Shown here piece by piece: positions 11,006 through 22,264 of a stretch of 64,000 nt of DNA (position 1 is its first letter; the number at the start of each line of letters is the position of its first letter). The position numbers were made by a program, and so were the translations under genes. The stretch covers positions 127,480,614 through 127,544,613 of the forward strand of contig CM051521.1 in assembly GCA_028015205.1 (NCBI GenBank). Reading direction: 5' to 3'. This DNA is from Mytilisepta virgata (Eukaryota > Mollusca > Bivalvia > Mytilida > Mytilidae). A model generated the notes under the pieces. It searched no databases. It was not told the DNA's origin and was given only the letters and a program-made list of their open reading frames with translations.

Positions 11006-13330
11006 TCAATAATTTCTTTATTTGGAAATGGCACTTAATGTTCTTGATAAAAATGTTTAAAAAGTAGAAAATATTTTTTACTTTATAACAAAATGGTTAT
11101 TGCACGAACATTTGTGAATATTGTCCCTCGTAGTACATAATATTACACTCTCGGAATAATATTCACCAATATTCTTGCAATAACGATATATTATTATGTT
11201 TAAAAAGAAAAAAGAAAACAACGACGGATGGCATGTGCCACATGTAATCATTAAATACACCTTTTACGTATTTTTCGAATGATTGTGAAAGGTTCAACTA
11301 TGAAAGAGAAAATATATTTGTAAACCACACGACCTTACAGGATGAAAACTAGGTAGGATATCCATTCTTATTTGGTTGCAAAAAAAATTAGAATGTTTAA
11401 TGCCAACCTTGTGTTCAAAAGTACATAACGGAATCGCTTATTTATTATATAATTAGTATGTAATTGACTCTTCTTTTAAATTTAAAAATAATGACCCGAA
11501 TTTCTTCCAAAGATTTTTATTTTTGGGTTTTTTTCGTACCTCCATCGCAAATAGTTCTCCAGTTTTCTCGTCAACTACACAAAGAACATATTTTGTACAA
11601 TAAGCTTAACACAGAATCCCTGACCCCTTAGTTCTAAAAAATCAGATATAATTTTTTGTTCCCTTTGTATTGGTATTGATCACTTAATATTGCTATTTAT
11701 TATAAACAAATTCCTACAATTTAAATGTCGGTAGTTTATAAACGATATAGATTCAGATTAAAATGCTGTCTAAATAGATAATTAATAATAATCTTATATT
11801 ATTAATAAGCTGAATTTGAAACTCCAAAACAAAGTTGGTCAGATTTTAATTGTGTTTGATATAGCGATACTGTACGATTAAGAGTCGATACAGAGATCAA
11901 AGGGAGAAAATCGTAACAAAATTTACTATATTTTAAAAATTATTCTGCTATAATGAATGTGATTTAATGGCCTACTTAATATGTAATATATAAGTTTCCT
12001 CTAACATTTTTCTGAAAATTCGATACACGTATAATATGTATATTCTTTCCTTGCAAGTAACGTAAAATGTACAATTCTTACCAGGGACATCTATTGTTCT
12101 TTGGTGGGGGGATGGGGGGTGGGGGGGTAACTCCTTGTTGAATACAACAAAGCGAGTCCTATATATAATTTTTCTTTTCCAGTGTTCAATATTATAGGAT
12201 GGAGTCTCATTCACCTAAATACTTATCCTTACTTTTTCATATCTTCATAATGTTTTATAAAATTATTTTGAAACTGATTTCTGTTTCATCACAAAAAATA
12301 AGGTCAAATACAGACATTTATGTTGCAGATAGATTTTTTGGTCAGAAGGTTATATTACGTGTCAAATCAACTGTAAATAAAGGTCATAACAAAGGTACCG
12401 TACTCCAAGGTGTATTCCATAGCGTAAAGTCTACAAATACTCACAAACCGAAAAGAAGCTCAACTCTATCAACCAGCGAAACAACTGGAAAACAACTGTC
12501 ATATTCCTAACTTGGTACAGGCATGGTTAAACCAGGTTTTACGGCTAGCCAAACCTCCCACGTATATGACAGTCGTCCATAGTTCAGTATTGACAAAAAA
12601 CGAGAGGAACAATAAATTAAAAAAATGAAAAGTCGGGAAAATCCAGTAGCCATAATTTTACCAGAATCTATAACTCAAGGCCATCCCGTATGTCTTCTGA
12701 AAGACTCAATTCTGGATCAACCATCATCAGACACGCTCGTGATCAAAACCTTTGAAAGCCAAAAATGTAAACTTCAAAATAGTTTAAGCCATATAGCCAA
12801 ACGTGTCTCAACAGTTGAACCAAATTTTAATTTCCCTGAGTCAGTTGAAATCCTACTTTGACAACATTTCAAAATTAATTAATTAATGATGCTTTCAACA
12901 AAAGTATCTCAACAATGTATGGGCTTCTTTTCGTTTTGGAAATCCATACAATCCAAACTAGTGATATTGCTATAGTGATCCAAATATATATGGTTGTTAT
13001 GCAAAACTCACAAATAAAGTAGTCTTTCAAGAAAATTTACTAAATAACAATCCAAAGATACTATAATATTAGATATAGTAAATTTATAATATGCTGTATA
13101 CGACGCATTTCAAGGAGTTACCTCTCATCAGCAGCATTAAAACCGAAACATTTGGAAGACCAAAAACCAAACTTATATTAAGCAAGAAGAATTCAACCAA
13201 AAATACCGAAATAGGAAGCCAAATTTCAGCTAAGGAGATCTACCATGTGCAATACAAGGAATGAACCCTTAGTATTTCTATTATTTTTTAATTTTGCTAA
13301 ATACTGGTAATTTCTGTAACAAATCAATGA
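10990..13330. repeat. Third, partial copy of the duplicated block (similar to 1,430-2,640)
   Basis: Long near-identical runs with block I and block II, for example the ATTGTCCCTGGTAGTA-like, GATTAAGATTCGATACAGAG-like and ATTATAGGATGGAGTCTCATTC words. No mature-peptide exon is present here. This copy keeps extra sequence at about 12,320-12,860 that the other two copies have lost, including a short open frame. From about 13,040 it runs into the dispersed repeat seen at 6,471 and 16,142. Confidence 0.75.
12625..12861 (+). CDS. Short open frame of unknown identity (78 residues)
   Basis: The frame opens with MKSRENPVAIILPESI, follows with an ITQGHPVCLLKDSI segment and ends SVEILL. Its composition is hydrophilic and looks coding rather than low complexity. 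The same tail (ACTTTGACAACATTTCAAAA) follows the deleted versions of this sequence at about 2,550 and 47,970, so this could be the longest surviving copy of a transposon reading frame. No domain was recognised, no signal or membrane segment is visible, and the status as a gene is doubtful. Confidence 0.2.
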   Translation: MKSRENPVAIILPESITQGHPVCLLKDSILDQPSSDTLVIKTFESQKCKLQNSLSHIAKRVSTVEPNFNFPESVEILL

Positions 13331-13339
13331 ATAAATTGA

Positions 13340-14140
13340 CATCAAATATTTTTGAAATTCCACTTATCCAGATAAGTCTTCCAGCAAATATTATCCAAAA
13401 AAATCTATATTTTCTAAGTAAAATTCCAAAAATAAATAGTCTTACATACTTTCAGCAAATTTATCGAAATTGGAATCACATTTTTTGAAATCCATACAAT
13501 CCAAACTAATGCTGTTGGTATAGTGATACGAAATATATATGATTGCTACGTATAAATCACAAATAAACTAGTCTTTGAGTCTTTCAGGAAATTTACCAAA
13601 ATTGGAATCACATATTTTTGAAATCCAAATGATCCTGATAAGTCCTAAACCTAATATGATCCAAAAAAATCTATAGTTGCTAAGTAAAATTTAAAACAAA
13701 TAATAGTTTAGACACTTTTAGGAAACTTACCTAAATTGGAATCACATATTTTAAATCCATACAATGCAAACGATAGTTGTTGTTATACTAATTTCAAATA
13801 TATATGATTGCTAAGTAGAAATCACAAATAAGGTAGGGTGGATCTTTCAGAAAATTTGCGAAAATTGGAAGCACATATTTTTGAAATCCAAATGATCCTG
13901 ATAAGTCTTAAAGCTAATATGATAAAAAAAATTATTACTCCAAAGCTAAGTAAAATTCCAAAAAATAATAGTCTTAAACACTTTCACGAAATTTTAAAAA
14001 GTTGGAACAACATATTTTTGGGATCTAGATGAACACAATATGTGTTAATGCTAATGTGATACAGCAAATACACGTTTTCTTGTCAAAAATTTTAAAAAAA
14101 TGGTCTTTAAGACTTCCAGGAAATTCACCAAAGTTGGAAC
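13340..14140. repeat. Diverged tandem repeat, unit about 130 bp (about 6 units)
   Basis: Units share GGAATCACATATTTTTGAAATCC and a following AAGTAAAATTCCAAAAA segment at roughly 130-bp intervals (near 13,470, 13,605, 13,735, 13,865 and 14,000). Related material in opposite orientation occurs at 22,490-22,850. Short open frames here are by-products. Confidence 0.65.
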
Positions 14141-14149
14141 TGCATCTTA

Positions 14150-14800
14150 AAACAATTCTGAAACCTTTAGCACAATCTACATTAGTGGTACAATTACTGA
14201 GTCAACTTTCAGTACCGTATTCCAAAAAACGTGAGAGTTGTTGCATGTCAAAGGAATAATGTATACTAAGGCTACCTGTGTAGCCCGGTCCACCAGGGTG
14301 ACTATTCAAATTCCGAAACATTTGGCACAGTCTATATTGGCAGGGCAATTACTGAGCCAACTTTGAGTTCCATGCATATTCCAAATAACGTGAGAGGAGT
14401 TTCTTGACCAAGGAATAGTGTATTCTTATGCCATCCGTTTAGCTCGACTCCCAAAGGCGCTATCCAAATTCCTAAACCTTTGTCACAATCTACATTGGTA
14501 GGGCAATGGCTAAGCCAACTTACAGTTCCGGATTCCGAATAACCTGAGAGGAATTGCGTTAAAAAAGGAATAATGTACTCTTAGTTTGCCATGTAGCCCG
14601 GCGTTTAGGGGGTTATTCTAATTCCCAAACTTTTACCACAATCTACATTTGCAGGGCAATTACTGAGCCACCTTTCAGTTCCGTATTCAAAATAACCTGA
14701 GAGGAGTTGCTTGACAAAGGAATACTGTACCCTTAGGTTCCATTTGTAACCCGCCCCCAGCTGTGCTATTCAAAGTCCGAAACTTTTCGGGCCGTTTCCT
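14150..14800. repeat. Tandem repeat, unit about 154 bp (4 full units plus a partial)
   Basis: Units begin near 14,157, 14,311, 14,470, 14,621 and 14,776 with ATTCC.AAAC.TTT...CACA and contain CAGGGCAATTACTGAGCCA and ACGTGAGAGGAGTT-like words. It adjoins the 130-bp array directly, suggesting the two arrays are parts of one higher-order repeat. Confidence 0.75.
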
Positions 14801-14869
14801 CATAAACGTAATGTAGGCGTTGGAAACTGGTTGCAATACAAACTTGAAATATAGCCATACAATATCATG

Positions 14870-15400
14870 TCATTTGTGACACAAAATTGACTTTTGTGTT
14901 AAATTTTCACTTCTTCTGTTTAACAAAACTCAATTTTGTCTACACAAAAATAAACACAAAATTGAATTTTGTGACAAAATCTCAGTTTTGTCATGACAAA
15001 ATTTAATTTTGTCAAATAGGTATGTAAATATAAACTTATATGCATACAAAATTGACACAAAAGTGACTTTTGTGTTAAATTGTCACTTCTGTTCAACAAA
15101 ACTCAATTTTGTCTAAACAAAAATAAACACAAAATTGAATTTTGTGACAAAATCTCAGCTTTGTATGCAAATTAGTTCACAGAATCCAAACTAAACTAAT
15201 TTGCATACAAAATTGACTTTTGTCGCCCAATTTTCAAATTAGGTAACAAAAGTAAAGTCTGTGATACAAAAATGAATTTTGTCATAATTTTGAATGACAA
15301 AATTTAAATTTGTAGTATGCTACAAATTTTGTTAAACTGAACTCATTTTTGTTGAACAAAACTCACTTTTGTCCGTACAAAATTGAATTTCGAGTACAAA
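14870..15400. repeat. Dense cluster of inverted ACAAAAT / ATTTTGT words
   Basis: Over about 500 bp the words ACAAAA and TTTTGT alternate every 10-20 bases, often as perfect palindromic pairs such as ACAAAATTGAATTTTGT. An internal duplication is visible (about 14,880-15,000 against about 15,050-15,165). No gene and no terminal structure was recognised. It would readily form hairpins. Confidence 0.7.
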
Positions 15401-16141
15401 ACCACAAGATTCCCATTCGGCGTCCCGTACTCGAAACCATTTGCAGAGACCATGCAAAAAATCCCCGCCAAGCAACCTCAATAAAATCTTCGTTTTCATT
15501 GGTCAATTGGCAACCCCAGATACACAGTCTCTATTGTCACACCTAATCATTAACATATTTGATCTTTGGTTGGCTTTCATATTACAAATCATATAGAGCA
15601 ATGCTTTACTCATTAACATATGAGCGTTTCGTGCATTAACTATGTTAATTCGTAAATTGCATGCTCTGTACATTACAGATTATGTGGTTTTTCGTAGAAA
15701 TATTGCCATCAAGAACAAGAACACCGAAGCGATACGACAATAGGAAAAGTAAATAAGACCGAAAAGTCTAGGCAAACTCTTAAAAATGTAACTTAGCAAG
15801 CAAATACGCCAAGGATATAACTGACAGATGAAAAAACACATAACAAAGTGAACAAATTTAAGACAAGACGCCACTGGCAATTTTAACTCGCAAAAAAAAC
15901 GGGTGTTATATCAGGTGCTCAAGAAGGGTAAGCATATCTTGCTGTTATACCGGCACTCATCAAATTCCAAGTGGGTAATACTTCAAGTGAGGTGCAGGAA
16001 TCAAGGTCGTACATGCGTCTATCTTTACTTACACAATAATCCTTTGGGAACTAAAACGAAACCATTGTTCTTGTTATATGACTTGCAAGTAAAATTAATT
16101 CGATATTTAATATGGGACACAAATAAAACAGCTGAAAAAAA

Positions 16142-16800
16142 ATAACAATCCAAAGATACTAATGTTAGATATAGTAAATTTATACTATGCTGTATACGAC
16201 GCATTTCAAGGAGTTACCTCTCATCAGCAGCATTAAAACCGAACTATTTGGAAGACCAAAAACCAAACTTATATTAAACAAGAAGTACTCAACCAAAAAT
16301 ACCGAAATAGGAAGCCAAATTTCGGCTAAGGAGATCTACCATGTGCAATACAAGGAATGAACCCTTAGTATTTCTATTATTTTTGAATTTTGTTAAATAC
16401 TGGTAATTTCTATAACAAATCAATGAATAATCATGTCAGACAAGTCTGACGACTGGGTTGGCGAATACCCTCGGGGACCTAGGGTCCACCAGCAGAGGCA
16501 TCACCCCAGGAGTTTCAAAATAACAATCCAAAGATACTAATGTTAGATATAGTAAATTTATACTATGCTGTATACGACGCATTTCAAGGAGTTACCTCTC
16601 ATCAGCAGCATTAAAACCGAACTATTTGGAAGACCAAAAACCAAACTTATATTAAACAAGAAGTACTCAACCAAAAATACCGAAATAGGAAGCCAAATTT
16701 CAGCTAAGGAGATCTACCATGTGCAATACAAGGAATGAACCCTTAGTATTTCTATTATTTTTGAATTTTGTTAAATACTGGTAATTTCTATAACAAATCG
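16142..16800 (+). repeat. Tandem repeat, about 378-bp unit, nearly two copies
   Basis: The sequence from AATAACAATCCAAAGATACT at 16,142 restarts at about 16,520 almost unchanged. The unit includes CTCGGGGACCTAGGGTCCACC at about 16,472. Single copies occur at 6,471-6,900 and 13,040-13,330. Confidence 0.85.
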
Positions 16801-17046
16801 GTGCAATACGGTGCATTTACAATACATTACATGCTCACGCCAGACTAAATTTTTAATATTTGCTTGCACGGGTGATTTTATGTAACCAGCAAACGGATAA
16901 AGGACGATCGACGTCAAATACTGCTCTTAATGTCCCCTTCTGTGAAAATTCGTAAAATTAGAAGAAACAGGATAAATGTGTATCTTTGCATTTTCGATAC
17001 TGACAAATATTTGTATTTTTAAAGCATTTTCGTCGGCCCAGAAAGG

Positions 17047-18121
17047 TGAGATAATGGGGGATTTAGTAGGTACTCAGGAAATTAAAACTCCGTATTTAGA
17101 TGAATGTTCTATTAACAAAACTGCATAAAACTATAACAATATAACACAAATATGATTGTTCTAAATTCACTAGGTAGTCCTGGTTAAAGCGAATTCGGAA
17201 AATCTGGGTCCAGATTGAATTCTTGATATTGATCTCCAGAATTCTGAATTGTCCAAATTTAAATATGGAAAGTTTGAACAAGTTTTCCTTCGAATAAGCG
17301 TAACTTGTCTCGTGCAAGATTTTTCACTGATTTTTGTTTCCTTGTATTAGATTAACAATTACTGACGTAATGTCCATTCTTTCCGCATCTAAAACATCTA
17401 ATATACGAATTTCTGTAACTTGGTATAAATCCACAATATTGATAAATGTCATTTCTTTGATCAGGTATAAACATACGCATATCAGGCGAACACTGCCCAT
17501 TAAAACTCGGTATTCCGAAATGTACGCTGTTCATGTTCCAGTTTGATGTGTACGCGGGATCTTGCAATGCAAATAGCTATAGACGAAAATAGCTAATGCT
17601 CCGGATTCTGTGCCAGTTGATATAATGGGGAATTTAGTAGGTACTCAGGAAAATAAAACTCCGTATTTAGATAAATGTTCTAAAAACTGTATAAAACTAT
17701 AACAATATAACACAAATATGATTGTTCTAAATTCCCTCGGTAATCCTGGTATATAGCAAATTCGGAAAATCCGTAAAGTCACTGTTTTTAGAAAAAAAAT
17801 CGTACGTGATACGCACTTGTTCAATCGGTCATCCGAATTACTTTTCCCTCAGTTTTAGAATTGTTTTATAGTGAACATTCGTGGGAATTAACAAGTTCAA
17901 AATCGCGGTGACATGTTTGACAATTATCACTCTATTCATGACATATTACAATAGGCAAAATAGAAAAAAACGTTTTAACAAAGAATTAATATTAATCTCA
18001 TAAATTTTTTCAAACTTGATATTATAAGCTTTTAACACCGTGTATGCTAATTGTTCAAAAATGTTCCTAAAAAATGACACTTTGCTTTCAAAGATATAAT
18101 TGTTAAATTTTACACCATGAC
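17047..18121 (-). mobile_element. 1.07-kb insertion with 155-bp internal direct repeats and a zinc-knuckle frame
   Basis: This sequence splits the exon of copy F, flanked by a possible 4-base duplication AAGG (17,043-17,046 and 18,122-18,125). It contains direct repeats at 17,049-17,204 and 17,619-17,770 (about 150 bases each, sharing TTTAGTAGGTACTCAGGAAA). Between them, on the minus strand (17,567-17,352), is a 71-residue frame ending in CFRCGKNGHYVSNC, a CCHC zinc knuckle typical of Gag-like proteins of retroelements. The overall layout fits a deleted retroelement, but no terminal inverted repeat or polymerase is present and the class is unknown. Confidence 0.5.
17352..17567 (-). pseudogene. 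Gag-like fragment with CCHC zinc knuckle
   Basis: 71 residues, glycine/asparagine/serine-rich upstream and closing with C-x2-C-x4-H-x4-C directly before the stop codon. CCHC knuckles bind nucleic acid in retroelement Gag proteins. No start or upstream domain was identifiable, so this is a C-terminal remnant. It could be ORF1 debris of a DIRS/Ngaro-type or other retroelement. Confidence 0.5.
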
Positions 18122-18506
18122 AAGGAGCAAAAGTCCAACAGAAGGTGCCAAGATGCTTCTGGCATTGTCCACTGTATCCAAAATTGTGCAACCAGTCTGC
18201 ATCGATAACGGAGATGTCGGAGGAACTGTATTTTTCGCTTTGGTTGGTGCTATTGGTTTGGATAAGGACACGGTGATTATTTTGTTGAACTTAATGATAA
18301 TGTGTGACTACATTTCAAGCCTGTGATTGAACGAGGTTTGCGACGCCTGTATAGTTACGTCATGACTTTGTGTGAAGAAACGGCATAAAACATAAATATA
18401 GGATTTGTTTTACTCGAAAATCATGGTATGTCACTGCTTAATATAAACTTTAAGACAAAATCTGACAGTTAACGAGAATATTTTAAATCCCTAATGAATA
18501 TTTATT

Positions 18507-18674
18507 GTTAAATTTTTGTTTAAAAATTGAAAATTACCACGTGGATCTTATTTACATTTGAACAAACATCCGAGGTCTTCCGAATCTCATTCATCTCATT
18601 GGTTAATTTGTTGCTATGATACAGGACACTCATATATATTTCATTGTTAAAAATGTCGCGGCATATTTGAAATT
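18507..18674 (+). repeat. Ngaro split direct repeat A1 (truncated)
   Basis: Starts GTTAAATTTTTGT and runs through ACCACGTGGATCTTATTTAC and CATCCGAGGTCTTCCGAATC to ATATTTGAAATT. It is identical to A2 from 21,774 apart from a few substitutions; A2 continues about 100 bases further, so A1 has lost its inner end to the internal deletion. Confidence 0.85.
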
Positions 18675-19466
18675 GTAGAGCTTACCTTGTCTGTTACACC
18701 TGAAAGAGTTGAGGAGATTTTGTCGTTGGTTCAATCTTGGATGAATAAATCTGTGGCTTCAGTTAAAGAATTACAATCCCTTTTAGGGAAGTTACATTTT
18801 GTTTCAGGGTGTGTAAGACCAGGCAGACTTTTCGTGTCTAGATTATTGACCTGGCTTCGATGTTTACCTGATGATAAGCTGGCACATACCATCCCTTTAT
18901 TTGTTACAAAGGATCTGTTATGGTGGTGTACATTTTTGAAAATATATAATGGTATTTCAATGATGTCTTTGGAAGAGTGGTGTGATCCTGATGAAGTTTT
19001 AGAATCTGACGCAACGTTAGGTGGTTGTGGTGGTTGGTTTTCAGACAGAAAAGAATTTTTTCATGTAGAGTTGTCTATTTTATCTTTGAATTTAAATATC
19101 AACCAGTTTGAGTTGTTAGCAGTGATGATTTGTGTTAAACTTTGGAGTTCGCATTTTTGTAAAAAGAAAATTCTTATTAAGTGCGATAATCAGAGTACTG
19201 TTTCTGTTTTGAATTCAGGATCTACTAGAGACGCATTTATGCAAAGCTGTTTAAGGGAAATTTTATTTTTTGCAGCTAGGTTTAGTTTTGAGATTAAAGC
19301 TATTCATTTACCCGGTGTTGAGAATCGGACGACTGATTTATTATCTAGATGGCATTTAGATTTTTCTTATAGTAAATCATTTTATGATTTACCAGTTATC
19401 AAAAACAATTGTTGTAATGAGAAATTTGTGTACACTGGTTTGTTTGAATTTTCTTATGATTGGTAA
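18675..19466 (+). pseudogene. Ngaro polyprotein fragment: RT thumb/connection and RNase H
   Basis: The open frame (from about 18,687, no ATG) begins after the deletion point. It opens with the connection motif LQSLLGKLHFVSGCVRPGR and then carries a DIRS/Ngaro-type RNase H domain. The acidic residues appear in SDATLGGCGG (Asp), NQFELLAV (Glu), IKCDNQSTV (Asp) and RTTDLLSRW (Asp), so the RNase H active site is complete. The RT palm with its Asp-Asp pair is absent. The frame ends at a TAA at 19,464, and the reading frame of the downstream recombinase is different, so the original RT-RH-YR fusion is broken here. Confidence 0.85.
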
Positions 19467-19570
19467 TTTCTTGTAGATATCCAGATTAGAATTTTAAAAG
19501 AGGATCAGAGGAAATCGTGCAAATCAGCTTTTGCTGATGGAACTTTTGAGAATATCAAAGTGCATGGAGA

Positions 19571-20461
19571 AGCTTTTTAACATTTTGTATATATTTTGGT
19601 TTTAAATTCTTGCCTACTTCATTGATGGCTATATGTTTATATGCTCAGTTTCTTGGTAGATCATTTAAATCCGTGGATTCTATTAAGAATTACATAAATG
19701 GAGTCAGATTGATGCATTTATTGAATGATTTTGAGTTTCCTTTTTTGCAGTCTATGTCTTTAAAACTGACTCTGAAGGGATTATCTCGACTTCATCCACA
19801 TTTACCAAAAAGAGCCTTTCCTGTAACTCCTTTGATTTTAAAGCAAATGTATAATTTTCTAGATATGGATAGTTCATTAGATAAATCTTTTTGGTGTCTT
19901 TTTCTTTTTGCCTTTTTTATTATGAGTAGGAAATCAAATTTGGTTCCTGTTAGTGAGCATACGTTTGATATAAATAAACAATTATGTAGAGGTGATATAT
20001 TTATACATTGTGATGTTTTAGTTATCATTTTAAAATGGTCTAAGACCATTCAGTTTGGAGAACGAAAATTAAGGATCCCTATTTGTAGTATTCCTGGTAG
20101 TGTGTTATGTCCTTTTAATGCTTATAAATGTATGATTAAAGATATCCCTGCTACTTCAAGTGATCCAGCATTTTGTAAGATTGTTGGTGGAAAGATTTTA
20201 CCTATTACATATGGTGAATTTCAGAGTAAATTTAAATACTTAATTGAAAAGACAGGTCGAAATCCGAAATTTTATTCTACTCATAGTTTTCGCAGAGGTG
20301 CGGCGACTTTTGCCTTTGATTCTTCTGTTCCAACAGAATTGATTCAGTTGCATGGTGATTGGCGCAGTGATGCATATAAAAAATATTTAGAAATTTCACT
20401 GGAGCAGAAATTATTGGTATCTCAGAATATATGTACTAGAATTCTTGCTTTTGACAGTTAA
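19571..20461 (+). pseudogene. Ngaro tyrosine recombinase (YR) domain
   Basis: Tyrosine recombinases integrate DIRS-order elements by cutting and joining DNA through a phosphotyrosine. An N-terminal core-binding segment (ICLYAQFLGRSF) is followed by the catalytic domain: Arg in FFIMSRKSNL, the H-x-x-R box in THSFRRGAA, and HGDWRSDAYKKYL with the His/Trp position and the nucleophilic Tyr. The frame is uninterrupted over 283 residues to 20,461. Its upstream part (19,571-19,610) continues in the same frame without an ATG, and the link to RNase H is frameshifted. The catalytic residues are all visible. Confidence 0.88.
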
Positions 20462-20996
20462 TTTATTGAAACATATACATTATTTTGTACAATTTGTGAT
20501 AGTTACGGACTCAATTGCGAAGTATGTGAAACTGGACGGTGCTGTTGTGTATGCTTTTCGGGGGGCCAATATTGGCGATATAACCTACCAGTTGGAAAAA
20601 TTAAGGGAGAGTATTTCTAAATTTCATAATCTGATTATACATGTTGGAACAAATGATATTAATTATTTGTCAGCGGATCATTTTAAATCTGCCTATTGTA
20701 ATATGATTTCTGTTGCTAAATCGTTATTTCCTGCACATCAAATTGGTTTTTCAGCTATTCTTCCTCGTCCAGTTGACTTTGATAGAACTAATGCTAAGAT
20801 AATAAGAGTTAATAAGGCTTTGAATGATCTCTGTTTGAAATTTCAGGTTCATTTTATACATTTTTATAGGTATTTCATGAGAGAAGGAAAACCATTGGTT
20901 GAATTGTTTGCTTATAAGGATGGGGGTTTGCATTTAAATTATGAAGGTACAAGGGTTTTAGGTTTATATTTCAAAAGAAGGGTAGCACATTTTTAA
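20445..20996 (+). CDS. Ngaro ORF3-type SGNH/GDSL hydrolase
   Basis: SGNH hydrolases are esterases that use a Ser-His-Asp triad; many Ngaro elements carry one as a separate downstream ORF. Motifs visible are VTDSIAKYV (block I, Ser), FRGANIGD (block II, Gly), HVGTNDIN (block III, Gly and Asn) and KDGGLHLNYEG (block V, His). The usual D-x-x-H spacing in block V is altered by an additional Gly. The frame lacks an ATG near the expected start and overlaps the recombinase end by 17 bases, so the true start may be an ATG further in or lost. No signal peptide is present. Confidence 0.8.
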   Translation: MLLTVNLLKHIHYFVQFVIVTDSIAKYVKLDGAVVYAFRGANIGDITYQLEKLRESISKFHNLIIHVGTNDINYLSADHFKSAYCNMISVAKSLFPAHQIGFSAILPRPVDFDRTNAKIIRVNKALNDLCLKFQVHFIHFYRYFMREGKPLVELFAYKDGGLHLNYEGTRVLGLYFKRRVAHF

Positions 20997-21549
20997 TAAT
21001 ATGCATTATTATGTTATTTTCTGGTGGTACATTACTCTCATTTGAGATACATTTTCTTGAATGGAGTAAATGATAGTTTATGGATGAATTGTTACTTTTC
21101 TTCCATACTGTCATTTGCCTTAGTTTATGGTAAATATTACTTCTACCATACTAAGCTTTGTTTCAACAATATATTTGATTTATGATTATGTTTTTATGTA
21201 CAGATTTAATTTATGTTATTTTTATCTTTAGACTTATAAGTTGTATATTATACATATATCATATATATTTTTTTTTTCAAATTATATATAATTTTTCTTT
21301 TCAGGTAAGGGACTCTTTCCAGTGGGTACAGTTCACACTGAAGAGTATGTAGCTCTACATATGAGATACTGCTTCTTGTATGGAGCTGAAGTTTCAATGG
21401 TTGGTTGATATTTTTTCATCCATGTTGGCTTCATTTAATTTAGTTCATGTTTGATAGTTATTATTTCAGGCATGCTAATTGCTTATTAAAATTTAATTTC
21501 TTTTATTTTGTTCAACACAGCTGTTCGTATTTTTGGTGGCCGTTGGCTT

Positions 21550-21773
21550 GGCGGCTAGCTTATACTTTTATATTTCTGATGTGGTGAATTACAAATTACA
21601 GTTACATATATTTAATTCGTATATATATGCTTATACGGACATTCGAAGTCATATATATATATTATCTTCATTTAGTATATATAAATATATATGAGTATAT
21701 TTCCTGTAAATATTGCATTTGCTCCATAATAAATTGTGTAAATTGTCTTAGTCTTTTAAGAAGCCTGGTAATT
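21550..21773 (+). repeat. Ngaro split direct repeat B1
   Basis: 224 bases beginning GGCGGCTAGCTTAT and ending GAAGCCTGGTAATT; repeated as B2 with few changes and followed immediately by A2. The stretch between the SGNH frame and B1 (20,997-21,549) is non-coding. Confidence 0.88.
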
Positions 21774-22040
21774 GTTAAATTTTTGTGTAAAAATTGATAA
21801 TTACCACGTGGATCTTATTTACATTTGAACAAACATCCGAGGTCTTCCGAATCTCATTCATCTCATTGGTTAATTTGTTGCTATGATACAGGACACTCAT
21901 ATATATTTCATTGTTGAAAATTTCGCGGCATATTTGAAATTTTTCTTGAGAAGATTTTTACCCTCCCGCCCACCACCTACAGCTGTGTTTAATATTTTTA
22001 TTTATATTATAATTAAATATTAGATAGGTAGATGGTTTTA
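21774..22040 (+). repeat. Ngaro split direct repeat A2
   Basis: Longer partner of A1; 267 bases lying between B1 and B2. It includes a short CCCTCCCGCCCACCACC stretch in its inner part. Confidence 0.85.
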
Positions 22041-22264
22041 GGCGGCTAGCTTATGCTTTTATATTTCTGATGTGGTGAATTACAAATTACAGTTACATGT
22101 ATTTAATTCGTATATATATGCTTATACGGACATTCGAAGTCATATATATATATTATCTTCATTTAGTATATATAAATATCTATGAGTATATTTCCTGTAA
22201 ATATTGCATTTGCTCCATAATAAATTGTGTAAATTGTCTTAGTCTTTTGAGAAGCCTGGTAATT
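22041..22264 (+). repeat. Ngaro split direct repeat B2 (right end of element)
   Basis: Second 224-base copy of B1. Directly after it (22,265) the host sequence resumes with CGATTGCAGGAATGGCAACC, which continues the inverted copy of block I. Confidence 0.88.

Larger units (their letters stand above)
17025..18265 (+). pseudogene. Broken mature-peptide exon of the cysteine-rich peptide family (copy F)
   Basis: The first 22 bases of the exon (17,025-17,046, after a TTTTTAAAG acceptor) match gene A and then stop abruptly; the rest resumes at about 18,122 and ends at a TAA at 18,263-18,265 in the position homologous to gene A. The second part still encodes a CFWHCPLYP segment. A one-base loss then destroys the Cys-Cys region. 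The copy is therefore disrupted by a 1.07-kb insertion and by a frameshift, and is in the opposite orientation to the other copies. Confidence 0.75.
18507..22264 (+). mobile_element. Ngaro-type DIRS-order retrotransposon, internally deleted
   Basis: The element has the diagnostic Ngaro architecture of split direct repeats: A1 (18,507-18,674), coding region, B1 (21,550-21,773), A2 (21,774-22,040), B2 (22,041-22,264). B1 and B2 are both 224 bases and nearly identical; A1 matches the first 168 bases of A2. The coding region keeps the RT connection/RNase H part, a tyrosine recombinase and an SGNH-hydrolase ORF, in the order known for Ngaro. The first ORF and the RT catalytic core are missing, deleted precisely from inside A1. 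Flanks on both sides match block I sequence (reverse complement of about 2,760), with no clear target duplication, as expected for tyrosine-recombinase integration. Confidence 0.88.

Noticed and set aside
18117..18326. 69-residue plus-strand frame
   Set aside because: It is an out-of-frame reading of the broken mature-peptide exon, copy F.
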